Positions 44,342-53,769 of a DNA stretch of 64,000 nucleotides are shown here, in pieces. The stretch is from Nemertoderma westbladi (taxonomy: Eukaryota; Xenacoelomorpha; Nemertodermatida; Nemertodermatidae). How positions within the stretch are numbered: the stretch's first letter is position 1; each line of letters opens with the position of its first letter. The stretch is from contig JAUCBJ010000384.1 of NCBI GenBank assembly GCA_032718475.1, positions 1-64,000 of the forward strand, in the 5' to 3' direction. The notes under the pieces are model-generated. The model worked only from the letters and a program-made list of their open reading frames with translations, was not told the origin of the DNA and did not search any database. Both the position numbers and the translations under genes were made by a program.

Positions 44342-46254
44342 TGTAGCGGGCCGACGCTGGGACGACGGGAGACAAATCTTTGATTTCTCTCTCTGCTATC
44401 CAGGACAGGGATATTCTCATGGACTGTTCTACCGGGTACAGGCAGTGTAGTACTGTGTAAAGGGAATTTAGAGTTAAGCTCTGGAAGTACAGGGGTCTCT
44501 AGCACAGGTGTGACTTTGGGAACGACAGGCCTAATTATTTCAGGCTCATCAACTATTGTAGGGAGTCTTTTGACCTGAATAGTTTGGTATGTGGGTTCCG
44601 TACTCGCTAAGTCTGTGCTAGCTAGTTGTCTTCTAACAGCTGGGGGCAAATCAGGCAATTTGTGACGATGAGATGCTTTTCTACGCCTGCTTAGACGAGA
44701 TCTATTTCCTCCGCCTTCAGGATCGGTGGTTTCACTTTCTTCCGATGATGTGTATCCCTGGCGTTTGGGAGTAGATTTTCTCATCATCTGCATGTGACTA
44801 GCAGTTAACTGTTTATTTATGTTGTCTTGCGTCTCTTGCAGATTTTCCAACTCCAGTTGGGTAGTCTGCTCAGACGCTCTCCGTTCTGCTTCTGCCACTG
44901 CCCTTTCCGCCTTTGCTTCTGCCGCCGCTGCCTTTCTTTTTGCTTCTGCTTCTGCCGCTGCTGCCCTTGCTGCTATTCTTTCTGCTTCTACTTCTGCCGC
45001 TGCTGCCTTTCTTTCTGCTTCTACTTCTGCCGCCGCTGCTTTTCTTTCTGCTTCTGCTTCTGCCGTAGCCGCCGCCTTTTGTTCCTCTATCCATCTTTTC
45101 TTTACTTTTTCTTCTTGGACTCTAGCGAGGCGGAGTTTTTCATCAAATTCTGCTTGGTTAGCAGCTAACATTTCAGCATCGATTGAATCTAACACACGCT
45201 GGGTTCCTTCACTATTGGGGGAAAGTCCAGACAGCCGTCTCCTCAACTCTTCGTCTCCTAGGAATCGCTGATAGTCGGACAGATAAATGTCTATGGCGTC
45301 TCTCGTTCGTGGTTTCTCTGAGGTCTCTTCGCCTTCCACTTGAGAAAGGGTGGCATCGGTTGGTTCTTCATAAGTTAGTCTCTCAGACAGCTGGGATTTC
45401 CACTGGTCTGTTTCTTGGATTTGGAGACCTACCCGCTGGAACCAAGTTTTGACAGCAACCTGCAGTGACGTGTCCTGTCTCCTTTTGGAAGTTTCCTCAA
45501 AAGCTGATAGGATTAGTCGAATGCGTAGGGTTCTTTCGCGTACTTGATATAGCAGTTCTTCCTGCTCTTGAGGTCCTTGGGGTTGTCGAAACAGTTGTTC
45601 TTCTAATCTCTCTAAGGAGCCGAAGAATCCCTGCACATATCCTGCTGCCGACCTCTTCCAAACAGCTGGATCCATCGTATCTTTAGCCACTCCCATCCTG
45701 TGTATATCTTCCCAAGTAGCCTCGGACAGATCCAACGGGAGTCCGGGTCCGGGAAAGTTCCATTGTGACTCGACAATAGACATCAATTCTTCCCTGGCGT
45801 ATCCCGCATAATTATCTTGGGTCGCTCGCTTATTTCTCGCCCAATCTGCTTGATGTTCCTCCACCGCAATCAATATAGTTGTTAGCACTGCGGCAGGAAG
45901 GGTGAGAAGGGGGTCCGAGTAGGCTTTAGCCGTCATCTGCAATCCGCGTTCGGGGGTCAGTTCGACAGTATCCGAACTACTGGAGCTATCTGATCGCTGG
46001 GAACAAGTTTCTTGACTAGGCTGTTGCTGCTGTGGGGCAGCTGCTTCCTGGTTCCGTTTGACTTGGGCCCGAGTGCCGATGATAGACCTACGGTGTTGGA
46101 TTAACTTAGGGTCTGATACTACTACTGGAGGGATGACCTTTCTTTCAGTAGGAGGTGAGCTGAACTCCTTTCTTAATCGCTCCACACTCCTATCTGTGTC
46201 ACAGATGGTTGTATCGATTAGACTGTCTGACAGGTTTTGCTGAGTGTCAGACAT
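44305..46254 (-). CDS. BEL element 2 upstream ORF with Ala/Glu/Arg coiled coil
   Basis: 649 residues from ATG at 46254, overlapping the next ORF by 37 bp in a different frame. The N-terminal 120 residues are Ser/Gln-rich and probably disordered. Residues about 130-340 are helical without a recognised domain. Residues about 375-470 form a long Ala/Glu/Arg coiled coil with repeats of the AEVEAERKAA kind. The C-terminus is basic, then Pro-rich. Its position and lack of zinc knuckles suggest an N-terminal Gag extension, as a separate ORF or fused by frameshift to the next frame. It could alternatively be an accessory protein. Confidence 0.7.
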   Translation of the reverse strand: MSDTQQNLSDSLIDTTICDTDRSVERLRKEFSSPPTERKVIPPVVVSDPKLIQHRRSIIGTRAQVKRNQEAAAPQQQQPSQETCSQRSDSSSSSDTVELTPERGLQMTAKAYSDPLLTLPAAVLTTILIAVEEHQADWARNKRATQDNYAGYAREELMSIVESQWNFPGPGLPLDLSEATWEDIHRMGVAKDTMDPAVWKRSAAGYVQGFFGSLERLEEQLFRQPQGPQEQEELLYQVRERTLRIRLILSAFEETSKRRQDTSLQVAVKTWFQRVGLQIQETDQWKSQLSERLTYEEPTDATLSQVEGEETSEKPRTRDAIDIYLSDYQRFLGDEELRRRLSGLSPNSEGTQRVLDSIDAEMLAANQAEFDEKLRLARVQEEKVKKRWIEEQKAAATAEAEAERKAAAAEVEAERKAAAAEVEAERIAARAAAAEAEAKRKAAAAEAKAERAVAEAERRASEQTTQLELENLQETQDNINKQLTASHMQMMRKSTPKRQGYTSSEESETTDPEGGGNRSRLSRRRKASHRHKLPDLPPAVRRQLASTDLASTEPTYQTIQVKRLPTIVDEPEIIRPVVPKVTPVLETPVLPELNSKFPLHSTTLPVPGRTVHENIPVLDSRERNQRFVSRRPSVGPLQCWRLPLRRSSG

Positions 46255-47034
46255 GTTTAGCTATACAGTTGAATACTTACTGCTATAGTTACAGTTAAAG
46301 CAAGTCTAGTAATTCAGTATGACCGTTGGCCTAGTACCGGTAATTTATTGCAGTATATTAGAATACCGGTATGCACTTATAATATATATAAGTATTTTAA
46401 ACTAGTTTTGTCACAGAGTACCGGTATATAATTTTAGCACAAATATATATAAATATATAATAGGCCTATCGTGAATACCGGTATACAGCTTACACTTATA
46501 GAATATATAAGTATAATTATGAACTAGAATTAATTACAGAATACCGGTATGATTTCAGCTCAAATTTATAGAAATAAATATAATAAGCCTATGATAAATA
46601 CCGGTATGTCAATTATTTTAGAATAATTGATTTTCTGAATATTTTAGGGTTACTTGGTTACTTTAACTTACTTTGTTACCGTTATTTAAGCAGTAGTCCA
46701 ACTGATTTTGAGACCTAGTTGTTGTATGGCAGGCCTACTATTTATAAATCGTTTGAATTGATTTATAATAGATATATACCCGTTTAAAATGGGTTTTGTC
46801 AATATTTGAAATAAATGTTATTATTTCCGGGGGTCACTACACAGAAGCTGTGCGCTCTCAGTGAAGTGCTATTTATGGGACACTAAAACAGATAATTCTA
46901 ATTTACCTAAGTTACTTAATACTACAAATTACTTACGATACGGGTGAGATTAAATCTCTAATTAAACACAACAAAAATATTACGTACGAAATTTTAGGGT
47001 AATTTTACAGGAAGTCTACAAACCAGTCTAACAA
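46255..47034 (-). other. Leader or LTR region of BEL element 2
   Basis: AT-rich sequence upstream of the first ORF, with no coding capacity. It contains a 123-bp tandem duplication with clustered TACCGGTA sites, listed separately. It probably contains the 5' LTR, but no second LTR remains to define the ends. Confidence 0.45.
46364..46606. repeat. 123-bp tandem duplication with six TACCGGTA palindromes
   Basis: TACCGGTA starts at 46335, 46364, 46419, 46476, 46542 and 46599. The pairs 46419/46542 and 46476/46599 are both 123 bp apart, and the surrounding sequence aligns as two diverged copies (ACTTATA...ATATAAGTAT...). Repeated palindromes upstream of an element's first ORF could be promoter or enhancer sites. 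Confidence 0.75.
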
Positions 47035-47564
47035 CTACTAGGATCGGCATGCTGCATTGCAGCTGCATTTTTAAGAATGCTGTGCCGGCTTGTCAACAAA
47101 ATTGCACCGCCACAACTCCATATCACCCATGACATTTGCTAGATCATCCGCATCTTTAAGGCCAGTGTCCTTTAAGATGCGTCTCAAGAAAGTCATGGGC
47201 TGTCCACCATGCTTATTCACTCCATGAGGCTGCCAAAGTACAAGATTATGCACTGGCTGGTCCTCACGGCGAAAGCAATGTCCTGCAAAGCGGAGGCGAT
47301 TTTGTTCTAGTGTCAAGCTTGGGGGAACCAATGAGACACCTCCAATGTTATATAGTGTCTGGTTGGAGATGTGTGCATTGTACATGACACAATGTACCCG
47401 GCGTAGCATTCTTGTGAATGTGCCATCCAGAGATTTGGTGTCCTCAGCAGTTAGAGCCCAGCATGGACTCCCATAGAGGAGTACTGGAACTACTGCTGCT
47501 GTAAATAATCGGACTTTAAGTTTCCGATTAATTCTAGGTGACTTCCAAATCCTGGAAAGCCTAT
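47035..47564 (-). mobile_element. RTE-like LINE 3' fragment with 8-bp target duplication
   Basis: Flanked by the perfect repeat TCTAACAA (47027-47034 and 47565-47572). It is the same family as the three copies at 17-32 kb. It has the un-shifted C-terminal frame (RLRFAGHCFRRED), so it derives from a better-preserved source. The 3' end is GATCC followed by two TAG units, the first being the stop codon. The 5' end is truncated inside the RT connection region. It is inserted in the leader region of BEL element 2. Confidence 0.92.
47071..47564 (-). pseudogene. LINE ORF2 C-terminal domain fragment
   Basis: Reads MLRRVHCVMYNAH, GGVSLVPPSLTLEQNRLRF, AGHCFRRED, then LRRILKDTGLKDADDLANVM. The missing 1-bp position that breaks copies 1-3 is intact here. 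No catalytic motif is included. Confidence 0.85.
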
Positions 47565-47572
47565 TCTAACAA

Positions 47573-48080
47573 AGGGTTAGAATTCTGGTTATTACAACGG
47601 ACAGGGTACTACGGTATTTGAAAATAATAAGTAGTAGTAAATACACTGCGTTGTCCAGATAGGAAAATACCACCGCCTGACGACCTATAACCGTATCGCT
47701 ATAGGTACTACGTTATGTATCACGGAGTGTTCCTACCTAGAAGTTAATTACCGCGGACTACCAGATCCAGCGTGCCTATTAACCACTTTACAACACAATA
47801 CACTGCCTACACACTAATTACTTTCGGAAAGCACTGTACACTAAACCCTAAATTAGGTACAAGTACTGGTACAACAAATAATCAGTAGTTAAATATACTT
47901 GAACAGTTAAAAGAACCACGGCATCTGCTGGAGTGACCGAAGCACAAAGTCACCAGTCTTTTCCTACGCCAAGCAGCCCGTGTAGTACCGGGGTTAATTT
48001 AACTATAACGGTATGTGTAACAAACACAATTACTGTAGGAATAAACTTGGGGACATGAATGTTGCGAATAATCGCATAAA
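47573..48080. other. Non-coding sequence, nothing recognised
   Basis: No open frame or repeat beyond short GGTA-rich motifs. It may belong to the older host sequence or to the 5' part of BEL element 2. Confidence 0.4.
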
Positions 48081-48665
48081 CTCTGAATAATAAATATTAC
48101 GCTACCCGTACAGAATACTCAAACAAAATACAAACCAAACGCTGGCAGACTACCACCAAGCCTAAATAAACTACTGTATGTGCAGATTCCAAAACGGTTA
48201 GTTAGTATGCGTTCTAACACGGTAGTACGACTTATTCTTTAAGAGGGGATTGACCTTACAGTTATGACTGCCCCAACTTACTAACTGGCACTTTATCAGA
48301 CAAACTCTACACAAGCAGCAATCTCTTCAGACCTAGTAATAGCTAGACAACAATCCAGCCTACAAAATATCTGAGTAATAACTATTACGGTACCTGAATA
48401 GACCACACAAACAAACACAAGCCAAAACGCTGGCAGAATACTGTCAAGCCTAAATAAACTACAGTATGTGCAGATTCCAAAATTGTTAGTTAGTATGCGT
48501 TCTAACACGGTAGTACGACTTATTCTTTAAGAGGGGATTGACCTTACAGCAATGGCTGCCCCAACTTACTAACTGGCACTCTATCGGACAAACTCCACAC
48601 ACGCCGTAATCTCTCCAAACCCAACAACAATCCGACAACAGTCCGGCCTACAATTATCTGAACAA
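48081..48665. repeat. 287-bp tandem duplication
   Basis: Two diverged copies at an offset of 287-289 bp share the segments AAACTAC.GTATGTGCAGATT and a GCGTTCTAACACGGTAGTAC block followed by a GAGGGGATTGACC block. No coding capacity. Confidence 0.85.
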
Positions 48666-48834
48666 TCTGAGCAGACTTACACGTCTTCAGCTCAATATTA
48701 ACTTACATGTAAATAAAACTGACAGAAATAAGTAAGCTCCAAAAGAAACAAGGGGTGTACAGTCCCTAATCTCTTAAACAGCCTACCGGTATGCAATAAT
48801 CAAAATCGAATAATACTAATGTACTTATACTGGA

Positions 48835-48985
48835 AGTACCGGTTAGGACAGTTGGGCCTACGGACCTACAGAAGTACCGGTTCTGACAGTTGGACCTACG
48901 GACCTACAGCAGTACCGGTTCTGGCAGTTGGGCCTACTGACCTACAGAAGTACCGGTTCAGGTTTACCGGTTGACCGGTACTTTC
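48835..48985. repeat. 38-bp tandem repeat, about four copies
   Basis: AGTACCGGTT starts at 48835, 48873, 48911 and 48949, exactly 38 bp apart, with GACAGTTGG.CCTAC.GACC between. It ends in a stretch with two more ACCGGT sites. Confidence 0.9.
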
Positions 48986-50186
48986 AACTTTATTGCTTAC
49001 TGCAATAAAGTCAATGACTGTTATTGTACGCGCTTTTGAAGACCTTTAGCAGTTTAACCTGCCAAAATTTATATGTCTTTTGGTTTATAAATATACTTTA
49101 GAAGAAGACAAATATTTAATACCAATAAACACAACATTAGCAGAAGCCAGCCTAGTGCGCGTCCATTCACCCGCTGGATATTCCCGGGAGACTGGATTCT
49201 GAGGGCTTAGATTATTATTGCAGTGAAGCTTACTGTATTGTATTATTCGATTGATCGTTAATAATTAATTTCTGACTAATATTATTTACTTTCGGGAAAT
49301 ATTGACAGTTCCTTTAGGACGTGGCGCTCTATCTAAGTAAACAGAGATATGACTTATACTAATCACAACGGTAAGTCGGTAAGGCTTATGATTCACGTAT
49401 GAGGCGCATTCTTTAGGAAATGCTTAGTTATCAATCACAATCATGCACACTACCGGTAACACACAATACTGCCCACTAATTTGCCGACCGTCAATGATTT
49501 TTATCATATATAAAGAGAACAGCAACGGACCAATGTAGTGCTTATCAAATAGCATTAAATTCACTACAAACCACAACAATATAAGTCGCAATCGCTATAT
49601 ATAACCCGCCTCTCTAACCTGTAGTGTATCAAGAAAATTGGGAAATTTGGGTTCTTTATATATGTTCTCCAAATAATATTCAACCAAAACACAACAGTAA
49701 ACAGCAGTATAATAATGTATATTGAACCGATAATGCAAAACTGAACGGAGTTGCACTGAATTGTTATGAATTGTGAATGGAATTGTTAAGTTGAGTTGAT
49801 ATATGAATTGATAACAGTCATACGCTCTATAATTTAAGCCTACTAATGTTTCTTCTAAAAGTATGAAACGAATTGACTCTAGAGCCGTTGTTCCTGGCCT
49901 AGACAGCAATAACAACAAAGTATCAAGAAAAAACTGTAAGACTGAACACTCTCCTTATGATCGACCGAAAAGCTACACGTCGACAGGAAAAATCGCTCTG
50001 GTTGGCTCAAGCCAAACAAAGAACCATGCGTCCAATGGCTGTTTCCATGTCAGCAACCAGCTGTTAGATGTCGTAATATGAATCATCACAGCTAAGCTAT
50101 GAAAGGTATTTGTCGCATTGCAGGTTTTTTGCCTTACCATGTCCGCTAAAACACGTATATAGCAGAATGACTTTTATGTCCGTTAA
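48986..50186. other. AT-rich non-coding sequence
   Basis: Only short frames. One (49595-49918, minus) resembles nothing I know. No repeat or RNA gene is seen. Confidence 0.4.
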
Positions 50187-51023
50187 AACACCTGTAACGG
50201 TACCTTGCGGGCGAGGGGAATATATATACAGTTAGAGAACCCTTTTAGAGTATTCCAGCGCCTGGGGGGAAACTGGATTGCGAAGCAAAAGGGCCAGTTA
50301 TATCCCACAGAAGCTTTTACATACAGGCTGGAGTGGTATCAAGGCCCTCAATGTCTTACAGCTTATGATTATAGACACGCCAGCTATATTTATCAGAAGT
50401 GCTGCAGATTATGCGCCTCTCATGATTACACTACTCCATTAGACTCTAACGAACTTTGTTCTTATTTCAAAGACCAACCCTTAATGGAGATTTATTGTGC
50501 TTATTGTCGCATTAATAATAAACATATCTTCGCTGTTTGTCCTCAGTTTATGATACAATGTTATTATTGTCAACTAAAAGGAAACGCTAGTTGGGATTGC
50601 CCCTTTAGTCAAGACATCGAAAGTGTAGACGAGTTAATTGTACTTCGATACATACGAGTTTGGGAAAGCCAGCGCAGATCTTCACTGCGAGTCGCGCCAT
50701 CGGTATTATCCAGGATGCGCTTACAAGGAGTGTATGCATTTCACCCCTATCTCTTTCCCCAAGTAGAACAAAAAATGCGTATTCCCATCTACGAATTAAT
50801 AAAACGCGTTGGTGAGTGTATTTCCACCAAATACGTCCGGAAATATTTGAGAAATATTAACCCGAATAATATTGAATCTTATAATTTGATTAGCTTCATT
50901 AGCCGAGACCCCGAATACAGTGAGACATTTATAAATGCGTACCCTGAGTTACAAGAAGTCCACCGACGTCCTTATGAGTACAAGGCGAGGGAACGGGAAT
51001 TAGAAAGAACTGTTAAACCCTGA
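50187..51023 (+). CDS. Unidentified Cys-rich ORF with zinc-knuckle-like motifs
   Basis: The frame is open from the stop at 50184-50186 to TGA at 51021. There is no ATG before about residue 94 counted from TTG at 50205, so it is an exon or the remains of a longer ORF. It contains CCRLC, then CAYCRINNKHIFAVC (C-X2-C-X5-H-X4-C) and CYYCQLKGNASWDC (C-X2-C-X4-N-X4-C, the knuckle pattern with Asn for His). The C-terminal half is Arg/Tyr-rich with a helical PIYELIKRVGECI region. The paired knuckles recall nucleocapsid or LINE ORF1 proteins, but no other retroelement domain is adjacent. It lies inside the GPCR intron on the opposite strand. Confidence 0.5.
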   Translation, partial: NTCNGTLRARGIYIQLENPFRVFQRLGGNWIAKQKGQLYPTEAFTYRLEWYQGPQCLTAYDYRHASYIYQKCCRLCASHDYTTPLDSNELCSYFKDQPLMEIYCAYCRINNKHIFAVCPQFMIQCYYCQLKGNASWDCPFSQDIESVDELIVLRYIRVWESQRRSSLRVAPSVLSRMRLQGVYAFHPYLFPQVEQKMRIPIYELIKRVGECISTKYVRKYLRNINPNNIESYNLISFISRDPEYSETFINAYPELQEVHRRPYEYKARERELERTVKP

Positions 51024-51325
51024 AAATTCCTCAATACTCACGGTCTACCTATGGTGGTCGTACAAACGACTAAGACAGGACCGGTACAGGCTGCTGTCCT
51101 GAGGCAGGCCCTCGAGCCTTACAGGTAACAGCCACAAGAGAGGAGACATCGGGTTGATCGCTGTGTTTCTTGTCCACCGATAACTTCGCCTCAACACATG
51201 GCAGGCAATGGAATCTACTGTAATCGTTCACCACCTAACAACCAGTAGCGCTAAATCACACATTATTAATTATTTAATATATTTAACAAAACCTTACTTA
51301 ATGACGATGTAGTAAACAGTTTTAC

Positions 51326-51569
51326 CTTCCTAAATGACCGATACTTTAATGGTGACTTGATTGCAACAACTCTGTCTAGACACATAAGGACGATAATCCA
51401 AGCTTTGGACGAACGACTCCAGTGTTTGAATACGAGTAACACAAAACAATCAATTGTTGTAGCGGCTTCACTGGATATGTAATTATTAATCAACAATATT
51501 TGGGATATGTATTCATATTCAAATTGTATCAACATCATATTGTCCATCACAGCTTGCACAAGAATACAG
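51326..51569 (-). CDS. Class A GPCR, internal exon (end of TM2 region to TM3 and loop 2)
   Basis: Acceptor TTTATTCCAG and donor AGGAAG/GTAAAA on the minus strand bound a 244-bp exon: one base completing a split codon plus 81 codons. It encodes the TM2/loop 1 region, the conserved Cys3.25, TM3 (CFVLLVFKHWSRSSKAWIIV and onward) and DRV in the DRY position, exactly 25 residues after Cys3.25, followed by AIKSPLKYRSFRK of intracellular loop 2. It ends in phase 0, matching the terminal exon at 15124-15882. The exon(s) for the N-terminus, TM1 and most of TM2 should lie upstream (above 51569). I do not recognise them in the window. Confidence 0.85.
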
Positions 51570-53440
51570 CTGGAATAAATTATATTAAATTAAATATATA
51601 ATTATTTCTAGAACCTAATATATATTTGTGATGTTAATAATAATAATAGTATCAAAATATATTTAACGTTAATATTTAAATGTGGTAACGAGGGTAACTG
51701 CCCATGGCTTCCACCATAAACTCTGCAATCATATAGCCTCCTTCCACGACCCAGTTAAACATGAACTTATGTTTCATATGTGGTATATATATGTTGTATG
51801 GAATAGGTGTGTCTGGAAATTGGGTTTTTATGCTCATGTATGAATAATACATGTCACGCATGCGGTGATACATACACTTAGAATGTGTGTATCGCCATTT
51901 ATGGTATTTATATGTTGCACATATGCATTTATCATAAATATATGTGTGAGAATGCGCATGTGAATAATATATGTCGAGCATATGTGAAATAGCCATAGGC
52001 AAGACTCATAGTTAAATTTAAATTTTATATGTTGCACACATGTTTGCCTTATGGTAATACAGGCCTTACAGTAATATATGTACAGAAAAGAATAGTGAGG
52101 GGGATGCGGAATTTGTTGATGTCACTACTCAGCTTTTTGCATTAAGAACAAATATCGTTTTAATCAGCAGTATAATACGTTGAATCTATATTTTTTGTTA
52201 TACCGGTGCTGTATTTTCAAAGTACCGGCTATTTAACCATATAATGTATAATCAATACATACAGACATAGGCCTGCTATAAGGTTTAAATGATCTGTGAA
52301 GGCTGTATGGACACTAAATTGAAGTAACCATAGTCGATCGTCCAATTGTTTTGTTTATTGCATTCGAGGGCTGGTGGTGGGACACATTCTTAAAATGATA
52401 GGCATTTCATAGTCTGATCCTGCAATCTTTCTTCTTAACCACGTCGTGTCGCTTGCAGTTTAGCTAGTGAATCGCAAATTATTTTATATTTTACCCATAA
52501 CAGCATAATGCGTTGCATAAGCCTACCGCTTATCATAGTCCACTCAATTGTTCAGTGATGCAGTGTGTGACTTGCCTGCTTTCTGCCTTGCGCTATGCAC
52601 ATTGTGCTGTGCATTTGCATTGTACAGTGCTGTATTAACAGAATTAGACAAACATATGGCTGTATGGTGGTTTTCACTTGTCAGGTTGTGGTTGTGCATT
52701 GTCATCTGCGCTGCTAAGTATCAGTAAGGGGTACAGACATAGACAGATAACATACTTCCACTATACCATCCGTAAGGTAGGCAGGAGGCCTATTGCAGTT
52801 CTTATCCCGTTAAAAAATTGAACATATGTTTCATATGTGGTATATATATGTTGTAGGGAAAAGATGTCTTAAAATTAGATATAAAATATCATATGAGCAA
52901 TTATATGATCTTAGAATTAATTAATTTTCGAAGATTTATCAAAATGAATAATCTATTATAGCTGGAAATTAGATAACTTAATTAAATCTAACTAATAGAA
53001 TACGAATTTACGGATCATCACCAAAATATATTAAGGATACTCTCATATCACTATGGATTAAATTTTGTCATATATACTCCGATGCTTCCTTCTTTAAATG
53101 TATAGGGTAGGTGTAGGGCCGTAGGATAGGGTGTAGGGATTGGATAGGATAATGGTACTGAGGTAGGCTACCCCCACCCCCCCTCGCCCCACCTCTCTAT
53201 CTGTCTATAGGAAATGCAGATTGGTCAGTCTCAGTTTAAATTTTTACTCTTTTTGTCGCACTTGTCACATAAAAAACATATGTGTATCACATGTGAACAT
53301 TCCACATATGGATCACATTTGACAACACTGTAACATTTACATATATGTATCACATGTCGAATTATTTATGGCAACCATATATGAAACACATACTCATGTT
53401 TAACTGGGGACCTGTCCCCCGAATGTGTCTGTCGGTACTG
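51570..53440. other. AT-rich sequence rich in CATATG, with short dispersed and inverted repeats
   Basis: A segment with TTTCATATGTGGTATATATA occurs at about 51770 and 52829. A related segment (AACATGA, then TTTCATAT) is present in reverse complement at about 53375-53410, preceded in both by CCAGTTAAACATGA. These could be remnants of a terminal-inverted-repeat element of about 1.7 kb (51741-53410), but the repeats are short and diverged. No gene is seen. A GTAGGGTGTAGGG-like G-rich patch lies near 53105-53140. Confidence 0.4.
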
Positions 53441-53769
53441 CGGGGAATGCTGTGCCGATCACTACTACAGCTTAAGCTGCACGGCCTGTCAACCCATCGC
53501 TACCTAATCAACTATGACGTGACTCTGTTTTAAAAATTTATATCGCCAATAAGTTTAAGTAAAGTTTTAATTTCAGTAAATTTATGTGTTTATGTTCCCT
53601 TTAATGTAATTAACAAATACATTAAAAATAAATTTAATCATATTAATTATAGATGACATAATAATAGTTACTAAATGCAACTGAATGCTGCATTACTAAA
53701 TGCTGAAACATTACCTTGCTTACGCTGCACTATCTGATTATTGAATTAGCTTAAACCAGGTGTGTGGGG
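53441..53769. other. Probable LINE 5' leader
   Basis: AT-rich, no open frame. It precedes ORF1 of the LINE that starts at 53770. The 5' end of the element cannot be fixed. Confidence 0.35.

Larger units (their letters stand above)
38402..46254 (-). mobile_element. BEL/Pao retrotransposon 2, 3'-truncated, degraded
   Basis: A second BEL/Pao element, clearly different in sequence from the one at 23555-30062. The coding order on the minus strand is a coiled-coil ORF (46254-44305), a Gag-protease-RT start frame (44341-41243), and RT-RNase H-integrase (41388-38402). The integrase C-terminal domain stops right after GDMVLII, where the element meets the inverted RT fragment, so the rest of that domain and the 3' LTR are missing. 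The 5' LTR could not be delimited for lack of a partner. Confidence 0.9.
15883..51325 (-). other. GPCR intron, about 35.4 kb, filled with repeats
   Basis: On the minus strand the donor is AGGAAG/GTAAAAC (GT at 51325-51324) and the acceptor is GTTTTTAG (AG at 15884-15883). Both flanking exons are in phase 0, and the joined frame gives a continuous TM3, loop 2, TM4 segment of the expected length. The intron contains minisatellite III, three copies of a broken LINE segment, two BEL/Pao elements, a large inverted repeat and other inserts. Cryptic exons inside it cannot be excluded from sequence alone. Confidence 0.78.

Noticed and set aside
44819-45271. Plus-strand frame rich in Ala, Ser and Phe
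   Set aside because: Antisense shadow of the coiled-coil ORF of BEL element 2.
51676-52037. Minus-strand frames as the missing GPCR TM1-TM2 exon
   Set aside because: The translations are His/Tyr/Met-rich from CATATG-type repeats and lack hydrophobic helices or the Asn1.50 and Asp2.50 motifs.
53100-53150. Telomere-like GTAGGGTGTAGGG tract
   Set aside because: Too short and irregular to be an interstitial telomere.
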